A stretch of 64,000 bases of DNA from Frigoribacterium sp. JB110 (GTDB taxonomy: Bacteria; Actinomycetota; Actinomycetes; Actinomycetales; Microbacteriaceae), in contig NZ_FUIA01000020.1 of the NCBI RefSeq assembly GCF_900163665.1, positions 103,211 to 167,210 of the forward strand, given 5' to 3'. Positions 8,812 to 20,779 of the stretch are shown piece by piece (position 1 is the stretch's first letter; every line of letters starts with the position of its first letter). The position numbers were made by a program, and so were the translations under genes. Below the pieces are notes generated by a model. That model ran no database searches and was not told the origin of the DNA. It saw nothing but the letters and a program-made list of their open reading frames with translations.

Positions 8812-9099
8812 GCACCGCTCACCACCTCACCACCTCACCACCAGGGCAGCGGCGTCACACAGGATCGCGCACATGGGGCGTTTTCGGCGTTCCGGAGACT
8901 TTCCACAGGCGCCTCCCTCGCGGTGCGGCGGAGGAAGCGTGCCCGCGCGGGGCCTTCCGGAGCTCAGATCGGCCGGAAGCGGCCTCTGAGAGCGGTTCTG
9001 GGGCTGTTTCACGCCGCCGCGCCCCTCGACGTACATCTCTCAGCGCCGAATCGGGAACACGTGCGGCGAACGGCATGTGACGTATTCCGGAACTCAACC

Positions 9100-9129
9100 T
9101 TGACAGACGATGACGCTCAGCCGTATAAA
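9100..9129 (+). promoter_or_regulatory. Putative dnaN promoter within oriC
   Basis: A perfect -35 hexamer TTGACA (9100-9105), an 18-bp spacer and TATAAA (9124-9129). It is the best sigma-70-type promoter in this interval and reads toward dnaN, passing through the DnaA-box cluster. Confidence 0.6.
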
Positions 9130-9153
9130 TCGCTCTCCCCAGTGTGGAAAGCC

Positions 9154-9162
9154 TGTGGATAA
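9154..9162 (-). promoter_or_regulatory. DnaA box (inverted)
   Basis: TGTGGATAA, the reverse complement of the DnaA-box consensus, with further TGTGGA-type partial boxes on either side. Confidence 0.75.
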
Positions 9163-9323
9163 CTGTGGAGACACGCGATTCGGGCTGTGAGTGACACGCT
9201 GAGCGCGTGTGGACGGCGTTGTGACATCCGATCTCGCGCATATGGCATCGCCCACGAATCCTCCGCAGCCGCTCCACAGCTCACACAGATGTAGTTCCTT
9301 ACTCGCGACCGGCCTCCACAGAG

Positions 9324-9341
9324 TTATCCACATTATCCACA
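9324..9341 (+). promoter_or_regulatory. Two tandem DnaA boxes
   Basis: TTATCCACA repeated twice with no spacer (9324-9332, 9333-9341). This is the densest DnaA-box pair in the window and the likely core of oriC. Confidence 0.88.
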
Positions 9342-9503
9342 GCTGTGAGGATCACTACAGAGAAGTTTTCTTAGAAGGGGCTCAATCCGATGACCTTGCC
9401 GATCCGAACCCGAATCACACGAATCGGCTGTTCGCACTAGCATGGGATTCCCACGCAGGCCGAGGCACGGCAGACCCCAAGCGTGGGAGCGAAGGGATAC
9501 CCA

Positions 9504-10646
9504 GTGAAGTTCCACGTGAACCGCGACGTGTTCAGCGACGCTGTCTCGTTCGTCGTCAAGCTTCTGCCCCAGCGGAACCCCCAGCCGATCCTCGCCGGTG
9601 TACTCATCGAGGCGACGGAGAGCGGCGAGCTCTCGCTGTCGGCTTTCGACTATGAGGCTTCCGCCCGAACAACCATCAGCGCCACCATCGACGAGCCGGG
9701 CACGATCCTCGTGCACGGACGCCTGCTGAGCGACATCGCCAGCCGGCTGCCGAACGCTCCGATTCAGATCTCGACGGAGGAGGACGGCGGCGTCTCCCTC
9801 ACCTGCGGCTCTGCCAGCTTCGCGCTCGCATCCATGCCCGTCGAGGAATACCCCGCGATCCCCGAGGTCACAGGCGAGTCCGGCCTGGTACCAGGTGAAG
9901 ACTTCGCCACGGCCATCGCGCAGGTGGGTTTCGCCGCATCCAGGGATGACGTCACCCCCGTGCTCACAGGCGTGCAGCTCGAGGTGAAGGAGAACCAGCT
10001 CAGCCTCGTCGCCACCGACCGGTACCGAGTCGCGCTGCGTGACATCGACTGGGACGGCGGTCAGCAGGATCAGGCCGCGCTGGTGCCCGCCCGCACACTG
10101 CAGGAAGTCGGCAAGACGTTCTCACACGGCGAGAACATCTCGATCGCGTTCTCGGGAACGGGCGATCGGGAGATCATCGCGTTCACCTCGGGCAACCGCA
10201 CCGTCACGTCGCTGCTGATCAAGGGCAACTTCCCGCCGGTGCGCCGGCTGTTCCCCGAGCAGACGGAGCACTACGCCGTTGTGAACACGGCCGACTTCGT
10301 CGAAGCCGTGCGACGCGTCGCGCTCGTGCTCGACCGTTCCGCGCCGCTGCGCTTCACGTTCGCGGACCAATCCGTGACGATGGACGCATCCGGCGGCGAC
10401 CAGGCTCGTGCTTCCGAGACGGTCGACGCGCACCTGCAGGGCGAGGATGTGACCATCGGGCTCAACCCGCAGTATCTGCTCGAGGCGCTCGGCGCCGTGA
10501 AGAGCCCGTTCGTACGGGTGACGTTCACGTCGAGCGACAATGCGAACAAGCTCAGCCCCATTCTCGTCACGAGTCAGACCTCGGTCGACGAGGCGGCGAG
10601 AGACTCGTTCAAGTACTTGCTCCAGCCGAACCTGCTCCTGCGATGA
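9504..10646 (+). CDS. dnaN: DNA polymerase III beta sliding clamp DnaN
   Basis: The ring-shaped processivity clamp of the replicative polymerase. The 380-residue protein begins MKFHVNRDVFSDAVSFVVK, typical of actinobacterial DnaN, and consists of three clamp folds of about 125 residues. It ends in the usual clamp C-terminus (VTSQTSVDEA then YLLQPNLLLR). GTG 9504 is chosen over the in-frame GTG at 9483 because GAAGGG lies 7 bp before it and the extra residues do not fit the family. It follows oriC and precedes recF. Confidence 0.96.
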   Translation: MKFHVNRDVFSDAVSFVVKLLPQRNPQPILAGVLIEATESGELSLSAFDYEASARTTISATIDEPGTILVHGRLLSDIASRLPNAPIQISTEEDGGVSLTCGSASFALASMPVEEYPAIPEVTGESGLVPGEDFATAIAQVGFAASRDDVTPVLTGVQLEVKENQLSLVATDRYRVALRDIDWDGGQQDQAALVPARTLQEVGKTFSHGENISIAFSGTGDREIIAFTSGNRTVTSLLIKGNFPPVRRLFPEQTEHYAVVNTADFVEAVRRVALVLDRSAPLRFTFADQSVTMDASGGDQARASETVDAHLQGEDVTIGLNPQYLLEALGAVKSPFVRVTFTSSDNANKLSPILVTSQTSVDEAARDSFKYLLQPNLLLR

Positions 10647-10800
10647 CGTGTGCCGCGTCTCGCGGCGTTGTCGTCAGTCGCCGGGCTATCGGCCCGACTC
10701 CTTCCTCCGCCTTGCGACACACAGCACCCGCCAACGCAGGTCTGGTTGACGGCACAAACCGGGGGCACGCAACGTCGGAAGGCGTGGTTAGGGTTACCGC

Positions 10801-12018
10801 GTGATCGTCGAGCACCTCAGCCTGAAGGACTTCCGCAACTATGCGGAGGCGGAGCTGACGCTCGGGGCGGGGCCGAACGTGCTCGTGGGGCGGAACGGTC
10901 AGGGCAAGACGAACCTCGCCGAGGCGATCGCGTATCTCGCCACGCTGGGGTCGCACCGCGTCTCGGCCGACGCGCCGCTCGTGCGGGAGGGGCAGGACGC
11001 CGCATTCGTACGGGCCAGGCTGCGCCACGGGGCGCGCACGGTGACGCTCGAGCTGCAGATCAACAAGCAGGGCGCGAACAAGGCGCGGATCGGCGGCACC
11101 TCGGTGCGCCCCGGGGAGCTGCCGCGCTACGCGCAAGTGGTGCTGTTCGCGCCGGAGGATCTGCAGATCGTGCGGGGGAACCCGTCCGAGCGGCGCAAGT
11201 TCGCCGATCAGCTCCTGATCCAGCGCACCCCGCGCATGGCGGCGGTGCTGGCAGACTACGACCGCACGCTGAAACAGCGCACGACGCTGCTGAAGTCGGC
11301 CAGAGCCCGCGGCATGAAGGCATCCTCGCTCCCCACGCTCGATGTGTGGGATGACAAGCTCGTCGCCCTCGGCTCGGAGATCATCGACGCGAGAGTGAAG
11401 CTGGCGGAGGATCTGCAGGCGCCGCTCGCGCGGGCATACGAGGGCGTCGCCGGCGCCGATCATCGGCCGGAGCTGTCGTGGATGCTCTCGATCCACGGCG
11501 CCGACCCGGAAGAGGGCGACGACGCCGAGGGTGAAGCGGAGGGAACAACCGCTGCGCAGTTCAGAGCGGCGCTCGTGCAGAAGCGCTCCGCTGAATTCGA
11601 GCGAGGACTGAGCCTGGTCGGTCCGCACCGTGACGACCTGCTGCTGCGGGTCCGAGGGCTGCCTGTGAAGGGATACGCGTCGCACGGTGAGAGCTGGTCG
11701 ATGTCGTTGGCGCTGCGCCTGGCCGCGTCCGATCTGCTGCGCAGAGAATCGCAGGGCGGCGACCCGATCCTGATCCTCGACGATGTGTTCGCCGAGCTCG
11801 ACTCCGATCGCCGCGCCAGGCTGGCGGGGGTCGTCGCCGACTACGAGCAGGTCGTCGTGACCGCCGCCGTCGCCGGCGATGTGCCCGAGCCGCTGCGTGG
11901 CAGCGCCATCCGGATCGACCACGGCCGCGTTCTCGGCCCGCTCGTCGACCATCCGTCCACCGAAGCGGCGGACGCGGCACATCCGGATCCTGGTGATGGG
12001 AGCGGCGACGATGGCTGA
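10801..12018 (+). CDS. recF: DNA replication and repair protein RecF
   Basis: RecF is an SMC-like ATPase that helps load RecA at single-strand gaps. The 405-residue protein starts MIVEHLSLKDFRNY, has Walker A GRNGQGKT at residues 30-37, the VLFAPEDLQIVRG and RRKFADQLL blocks, the GPHRDDL motif and Walker B ILILDDVFAELD. The last ~25 residues form an acidic low-complexity tail that overlaps the next gene by 8 bases. It starts with GTG at 10801. A 154-bp gap without visible genes separates it from dnaN. Confidence 0.95.
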   Translation: MIVEHLSLKDFRNYAEAELTLGAGPNVLVGRNGQGKTNLAEAIAYLATLGSHRVSADAPLVREGQDAAFVRARLRHGARTVTLELQINKQGANKARIGGTSVRPGELPRYAQVVLFAPEDLQIVRGNPSERRKFADQLLIQRTPRMAAVLADYDRTLKQRTTLLKSARARGMKASSLPTLDVWDDKLVALGSEIIDARVKLAEDLQAPLARAYEGVAGADHRPELSWMLSIHGADPEEGDDAEGEAEGTTAAQFRAALVQKRSAEFERGLSLVGPHRDDLLLRVRGLPVKGYASHGESWSMSLALRLAASDLLRRESQGGDPILILDDVFAELDSDRRARLAGVVADYEQVVVTAAVAGDVPEPLRGSAIRIDHGRVLGPLVDHPSTEAADAAHPDPGDGSGDDG

Positions 12019-12505
12019 CACGCCCGAGCTCCCCGAGACGCTTGCGACCTACCTGAGACTGCGGGGCCTGGAGCCGTCGAAGTACGCCAAGCGGTCGAAG
12101 CGCCGAAAGCGCAGCAGCGAGGACGACGGCAACCAGCCGTTCATGGCTGGGCGCGACCCGAAACCCCTCGGCGACGCCCTCGACAAGCTGACGCAGCAGT
12201 CGGGCTGGAGCGGGCAGCTCGCCAAGGAGGATCTCGTCAGGCGCTGGGAGGATGTGGCCGGCACCGAGACCGCGCAGCACTCCGAGCCCACATCCCTCAT
12301 GAACGGCACCCTCACGATCCAGTGCGATTCGACGGCGTGGGCGAAGAATCTGCAGTTCATGCGGGCGCACATCCTGACCCAGATCACCACCCGGTTCCCG
12401 GAGGCGGGCGTCGATGCGGTGCGCTTCGTCGGCCCGGATGCGCCGAGCTGGAAGTGGGGCCCGCGCACGGTTCCCGGCCGTGGGCCGAGGGACACGTATG
12501 GGTGA
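12011..12505 (+). CDS. DUF721 (DciA-like) family protein
   Basis: A 164-residue DUF721 protein. After a basic N-terminus rich in KRSKRRKR (about residues 25-36) comes the conserved domain, with LVRRWEDVAGTETAQHSEPT and LTIQCDSTAWAKNLQF (about 75-120). Members of this family include the replicative-helicase loader DciA, and the recF-gyrB position is conserved in actinobacteria, so a replication role is plausible but not shown. ATG 12011 is chosen after GGGAG; an in-frame ATG at 11996 is an alternative. It overlaps the recF 3' end. Confidence 0.88.
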   Translation: MADTPELPETLATYLRLRGLEPSKYAKRSKRRKRSSEDDGNQPFMAGRDPKPLGDALDKLTQQSGWSGQLAKEDLVRRWEDVAGTETAQHSEPTSLMNGTLTIQCDSTAWAKNLQFMRAHILTQITTRFPEAGVDAVRFVGPDAPSWKWGPRTVPGRGPRDTYG

Positions 12506-12663
12506 GGAACCTCATCGCAATCGGCGGTGGCGATCCGAACTGCTCTACGGGCCTGTGGCGGCGATAAGGGGTCGGTGAACCATCGGGGCCCGGGGAGTGT
12601 GCTTTTTCTCGCGCCTACGGGCCCGTCTGTGCCCTGTGGAAGCCGTTTACCAGGTAAGCTTGA

Positions 12664-14754
<2,091 letters not shown>

Positions 14755-14786
14755 TCGACGGCCGGTAGCGAAGAGAGACAGAACAC

Positions 14787-17344
<2,558 letters not shown>

Positions 17345-17348
<4 letters not shown>

Positions 17349-17743
17349 GCACGGTAGCCGACAAGCTGGCACAGAAGAGCTCGCGCAAGCCGCGATCGAA
17401 GCAGGTGCGCCTGCGCCTGGTGTACATCGACTTCTGGTCGGCCATCAAGCTGTCGTTCCTGGCAGCGATCGTGGTTGCGATCGTGACCGTCGTGTCGTTC
17501 TTCCTGATCTACATGGTCATCGACACGATGCACATCATCGATCAGCTCGACGAGTTCATCGCCGGCTTCGCGGACATTCAGATCGCCTCGTTCATCGGTC
17601 TGCCGCAGGTGATGGCGTTCGCCGGCGTTCTCGCCATCCTGAACCTGATCGTGGTGACCGTGCTCGGCGCCGTGATGGCCGGAATCTACAACCTCGCGGT
17701 CAAGGTCTCGGGCGGTCTGCTGGTCGGGTTCACCTCCAACTGA
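17345..17743 (+). CDS. DUF3566 membrane protein
   Basis: A 132-residue protein with a basic N-terminal cytoplasmic tail (about 25 residues) and two strongly hydrophobic segments (about 35-60 and 88-115), matching the DUF3566 family found next to gyrA in actinobacteria. The start forms an ATGA overlap with gyrA, implying translational coupling. Its function is unknown; a link to cell-envelope or division processes has been suggested for relatives in other actinobacteria. Confidence 0.85.
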
Positions 17744-17749
17744 TCCTCA

Positions 17750-17796
17750 CCGCGCGGTGCGACACGGCCGGGAGACGCACGATTCGCACCGCGCGG
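17750..17796 (+). terminator. Hairpin after the gyr operon
   Basis: Perfect 12-bp arms CCGCGCGGTGCG (17750-17761) and CGCACCGCGCGG (17785-17796) enclose 23 bases, directly after the DUF3566 stop. No T-run follows, so it may be a weak terminator or an RNA-stability element. Confidence 0.55.
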
Positions 17797-17806
17797 GATC
17801 ATTCGG

Positions 17807-17812
17807 TAAACT
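17807..17812 (+). promoter_or_regulatory. Possible -10 element of the tRNA promoter
   Basis: TAAACT, 41 bases before tRNA-Ile. No convincing -35 hexamer is visible at the right distance, where the preceding hairpin ends. Confidence 0.35.
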
Positions 17813-17852
17813 CTTGAAGGTTGATCGGCGAGAGCCGAGATTCCTTCACAAC

Positions 17853-17926
17853 GGGGCTATAGCTCAGGCGGTTAGAGCGCTTCACTGATAATGAAGAGGT
17901 CCCAGGTTCAAGTCCTGGTAGCCCCA
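17853..17926 (+). tRNA. tRNA-Ile (GAU)
   Basis: A 74-nt cloverleaf. The acceptor stem GGGGCTA pairs with TAGCCCC, the anticodon stem CTTCA pairs with TGAAG around loop CTGATAA (anticodon GAT at 17887-17889), and the T-loop GTTCAAGTC is present. The CCA end is not encoded. It is the first of a pair with tRNA-Ala, as usual downstream of gyrA. Confidence 0.97.
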
Positions 17927-17948
17927 CTCTCCAATTTCATACCCGCAA

Positions 17949-18021
17949 GGGGCCTTAGCTCAGTTGGTAGAGCGCCTGCTTTGCAAGCAGGATGTCAGGA
18001 GTTCGAATCTCCTAGGCTCCA
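17949..18021 (+). tRNA. tRNA-Ala (UGC)
   Basis: A 73-nt cloverleaf. The acceptor stem GGGGCCT pairs with AGGCTCC (one G-U pair), and the anticodon TGC is at 17982-17984 in loop TTTGCAA. The T-loop GTTCGAATC is present. A broken reading frame ends against its 3' side, which makes this tRNA a candidate integration site. Confidence 0.97.
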
Positions 18022-18480
18022 CAATTGAAGACGTACTAGAACACCTGACATCGGTTGGCTTGGGTGCGAGGGCGGCGAACGGCTCGGTGAGCCGGATCGT
18101 CGCCCTTTCGTCTTTGCTGATCTCGATGCCGTCGGTGAGCGCCTGGTTCGCGAGTTCTTGTGAGCGGGAGGCGAGGTGTTCGTCGAACGCGGCCTCGACC
18201 TGCGCTGCGAGCGCGGTGTACTCGGCCTCGGTGACAGCGATGTCTTGGGAGCAGTCAGCGACGCGTTGCTCAGAGCGACGACTTCGCGGCGGACGGCGGG
18301 CCGCTCCGTGATCGGGCCGCCCGGCCGCGACATCCGCGCTGACACCGTCGATCTGTCGCCGGTCACGGCGCACCACTCGCCTCCGTCGCCATCGAAACCA
18401 CTCATTGTCGCGCTCTCTGCGGACGGGTCGACGAACGCGCGGGCGATCAGGGCATTGTCGTCTCGGTGATCGTGGTTCAT
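18022..18480 (-). pseudogene. Disrupted ORF of unknown function beside tRNA-Ala
   Basis: Two minus-strand frames look coding but are out of phase. From ATG 18480 the frame reads MNHDHRDDNALIARAF and onward to VVALSNA near 18265. The plausible continuation, DIAVTEAEYTALAAQ through EISKDERATIRLTEP, is in another frame. Joining them needs one frameshift at about 18240-18265. The second frame runs without a proper end into the antisense of tRNA-Ala. No family is recognised. It may be the remnant of an integrated element or simply a decayed gene. Confidence 0.45.
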
Positions 18481-18540
18481 GTGCCGAAGCGCAGCGTCGA
18501 TGACGTGCGACGCGAAGGTTGCGCGCAACATCAGGGTCGC

Positions 18541-18559
18541 TTAGGGTGACCTTAGTTAG
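18541..18559 (+). promoter_or_regulatory. Possible DtxR/IdeR-type iron box
   Basis: TTAGGGTGACCTTAGTTAG matches the DtxR/IdeR consensus TTAGGTTAGCCTAACCTAA at about 12 of 19 positions, best in the left half. Its place ahead of an HtaA/haem-import locus fits iron repression. The match is imperfect and needs testing. Confidence 0.45.
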
Positions 18560-18613
18560 GTTTCCCTGAGTTTCGGCTCGCCTGCGGGCGCATCGGGGCT
18601 CGGATGCAGAACT

Positions 18614-18708
18614 GCCTGAGGCCGGGGTGGCGACCGGACCGAGATGGCGGAGCGAGCGCCCTCCCTACCAAGAAGCAGCGCCCGCTCCCAGCCGCCGGCC
18701 TCAGGCTG
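18614..18708 (+). other. Structured leader: 12-bp inverted repeat upstream of the surface protein
   Basis: GCCTGAGGCCGG (18614-18625) is exactly complementary to CCGGCCTCAGGC (18697-18708) with 71 bases between, which themselves contain GC-rich self-complementary segments. It would form a large stem-loop in the 5' untranslated RNA between the possible iron box and the start codon at 18788. It could be a terminator of an upstream transcript, an attenuator or an RNA switch; no known riboswitch class is recognised. Confidence 0.5.
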
Positions 18709-18787
18709 ACACGCGCCGTTGGCGCGCCTGAAAACAGCGGGGCCGCGCGGCCACGCTGATTCTACCTCCCGGAGGAAACGGAATCAC

Positions 18788-20617
18788 ATGGCAGAGACAG
18801 CATCACTCATACCGCCGCGCTGGCGTGGCGCACAGCACAGAAAGCGGGCCGTCAGCTTGTTGACCGCTACCGCGCTGGCGTTCGGGGGCGCGATCCTCGC
18901 CCCACTGACCGCGCAGGCGGCGGAGCAGCCGAGTTTCACGGCTGAGGTGACGGAGGTCGCGAACGAGCGGATCGATGTCGCGATCGAAGGCGACGGTTAC
19001 GGTGACGTTCAGGCGCTGCCGGGTCAGACTGAGCCGCACGCGTATTTCACGCTGATCGAGAAGGACTCGGATCTGTCCGAGGTCGGTCAGGCAGACACGG
19101 CGATCTCTGCAGAGGTCGCGCCCGACGGTACGGTCAGCGATGTCCTATCGGTTTCCGCCGGTGAGCTGGTCGAGCGCACCTCGTATGAGGTGATCTCCTG
19201 GCCTTCCCGCTCGTTCCCCACCGCGGAGAACCTGTATGCCCGCACAGACATCACGATCGACTGGGCCGCGCTCTTCCCCGAGGAAGCGCCGGTCTTCGAA
19301 CCCAGCTTGTCTGTTGACCCGGCGACGGACCTGAACCCCGAAGGCGACACCGTCACCGTGACGGGCACGGGCTACAACCCGGCACAGGGCATGTACGTCT
19401 TCCTGTGCGAAGATGTCGACCTTCCGGCCGACCTCTGGTCGCTCGCACTCGGATGCCGCGAGGGCGCCGCCGTCGTCTACCCCATCGACGACACCACGGA
19501 CGGCCGCGTCACCTTCGACGAGGACGGCGCGTTCGAGCTCGAGTTCGATGTGAAGCAGCTGAACGAAGGGACCACATCGGTCTACACCGCCGCGAACCAC
19601 ACGGCCACGTCAGATCGGGGGCAAGACGCGAAGGTGACGCTCGCATTCGCCGAGGCCCAGCCGGAGCCGGCTCAGCCGACGTTCACGGCAGAGGTGACGG
19701 AGAAGGCGAACGAGGGCATCGATGTCGCGATCGAAGGCGACGGTTACGGTGACGTTCAGGCGCTGCCGGGTCAGACCGAGCCGCACGCGTACTTCACTCT
19801 GGTTGAGAAGGACTCCGACCTGTCAGATGTGAGCCAGTCGGACACCGCGATCTCAGCCTCGATCGAGGCTGACGGAACGCTCAGCGACGTGCTGTCGGTT
19901 CCCGCAGACGAGCTGGTGGAAGGCACCTCGTATGAAGTGATCTCATGGCCGTCACGGTCCAACCCGACCGAAGCGAACCTGTACACCCGCACCGACATCA
20001 CGATCGACTGGGCCGCACTCTTCCCAGACGATGAGACTCCCGGCGAAGAAGAGCCCGGTGAGGAACAGCCCGGTGAGGAAGATCCTGGCGCTATCACGGT
20101 CACGATCATCGACTCCAGCGGCGACGCCGTCACGTCGGTGACGCAAGGCGATGACATCGGAATCACCGTTAGCCCGGTCGAGCCGGGCGTGGAGTTCACC
20201 GTGACCGTCGAGTCTGATCGTGTCACGCTGCCGACCGCGGTCGCGGATGCGGATGGCGTCGCTTCGACGACGTGGATCGTTCCCGAGGGCTTCGAGACAG
20301 GCGAGCACACTGTCACCTTCGCTTCCGCGGACGGTGCAGATTCGTACAGCGCCGCGTTCGAGGTGCTCGCCGCCGGAGACCAGACCCCGGACGATGGCGG
20401 TTCGGACGATGACGCAACCGGCGGTGGCTCCCATGAGGGCAACGGTTCCGGCGCCGCCGCTGGCGGGACGACGGACGGCGGCAGGGGCAACGGCATCCTC
20501 GCCGCAACCGGCGCGGATGTCCCGTACGGCCTTGTGGGGATCGCGGGAGTGCTGACCCTGCTAGGGGCCGCCGTCCTGATGGCCAACCGCCGCGCGAACG
20601 CGGGCACCGCCCGCTGA
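18788..20617 (+). CDS. LAATG-anchored surface protein with duplicated domain (haem/iron locus)
   Basis: A 609-residue exported protein. After a signal peptide (about residues 18-45, cleavage near AQAAEQ) come domain A (about 47-165), a TVTGTGYNPAQGMYVFL-type immunoglobulin-like domain (about 175-290), domain B (about 297-415, a close copy of A), an acidic GEEEPGEEQPGEE linker, a further beta-sandwich-like domain and a glycine-rich stretch. The C-terminus LAATGADVP, a hydrophobic segment and arginines form a class E (LAxTG) sortase signal. ATG 18788 follows GGAGG (18771-18775). The repeated domain is not recognised; it recurs in the next gene. A role in haem or iron capture is inferred from its neighbours. 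Confidence 0.8.
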   Translation: MAETASLIPPRWRGAQHRKRAVSLLTATALAFGGAILAPLTAQAAEQPSFTAEVTEVANERIDVAIEGDGYGDVQALPGQTEPHAYFTLIEKDSDLSEVGQADTAISAEVAPDGTVSDVLSVSAGELVERTSYEVISWPSRSFPTAENLYARTDITIDWAALFPEEAPVFEPSLSVDPATDLNPEGDTVTVTGTGYNPAQGMYVFLCEDVDLPADLWSLALGCREGAAVVYPIDDTTDGRVTFDEDGAFELEFDVKQLNEGTTSVYTAANHTATSDRGQDAKVTLAFAEAQPEPAQPTFTAEVTEKANEGIDVAIEGDGYGDVQALPGQTEPHAYFTLVEKDSDLSDVSQSDTAISASIEADGTLSDVLSVPADELVEGTSYEVISWPSRSNPTEANLYTRTDITIDWAALFPDDETPGEEEPGEEQPGEEDPGAITVTIIDSSGDAVTSVTQGDDIGITVSPVEPGVEFTVTVESDRVTLPTAVADADGVASTTWIVPEGFETGEHTVTFASADGADSYSAAFEVLAAGDQTPDDGGSDDDATGGGSHEGNGSGAAAGGTTDGGRGNGILAATGADVPYGLVGIAGVLTLLGAAVLMANRRANAGTAR

Positions 20618-20652
20618 TCACAGCATTCGGCTGCATCTCGGGCACGAGCCAA

Positions 20653-20690
20653 TCCCTCCTTCGGCGGCTGGCCAGCCGCCGAAGGAGGGA
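20653..20690. terminator. 38-bp perfect palindrome between the two surface-protein genes
   Basis: Nineteen-base arms (beginning TCCCTCCTTCGG) are exactly complementary with no loop, an extremely stable GC-rich hairpin if transcribed. There is no T-run. It may end or attenuate transcription, or protect the upstream mRNA 3' end. A smaller hairpin (ATCCGCAG/CTGCGGAT, 20718-20738) follows. Confidence 0.6.
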
Positions 20691-20779
20691 CCGTGTCGCG
20701 TGGCAACGGATACGACAATCCGCAGCCGATCTGCGGATCTACGACGAATGACTGAGGACAACCCAGGAAGTGGTGCACT

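Larger units (their letters stand above)
8812..9503. other. Replication origin oriC
   Basis: A 692-bp gene-free interval between dnaA and dnaN, the usual actinobacterial oriC position. It contains two head-to-tail perfect DnaA boxes TTATCCACA at 9324-9332 and 9333-9341, an inverted one at 9154-9162 (TGTGGATAA), and near matches at 8899-8907 and 9143-9151. Stretches with more A+T around 9080-9130 and 9355-9375 could be the unwinding element. A strong rightward promoter (TTGACA 9100-9105, TATAAA 9124-9129) lies inside it. Confidence 0.88.

Noticed and set aside
10609..12021. 470-codon frame antisense to recF
   Set aside because: Shadow of recF codon bias; histidine/arginine-rich with no recognisable domain.
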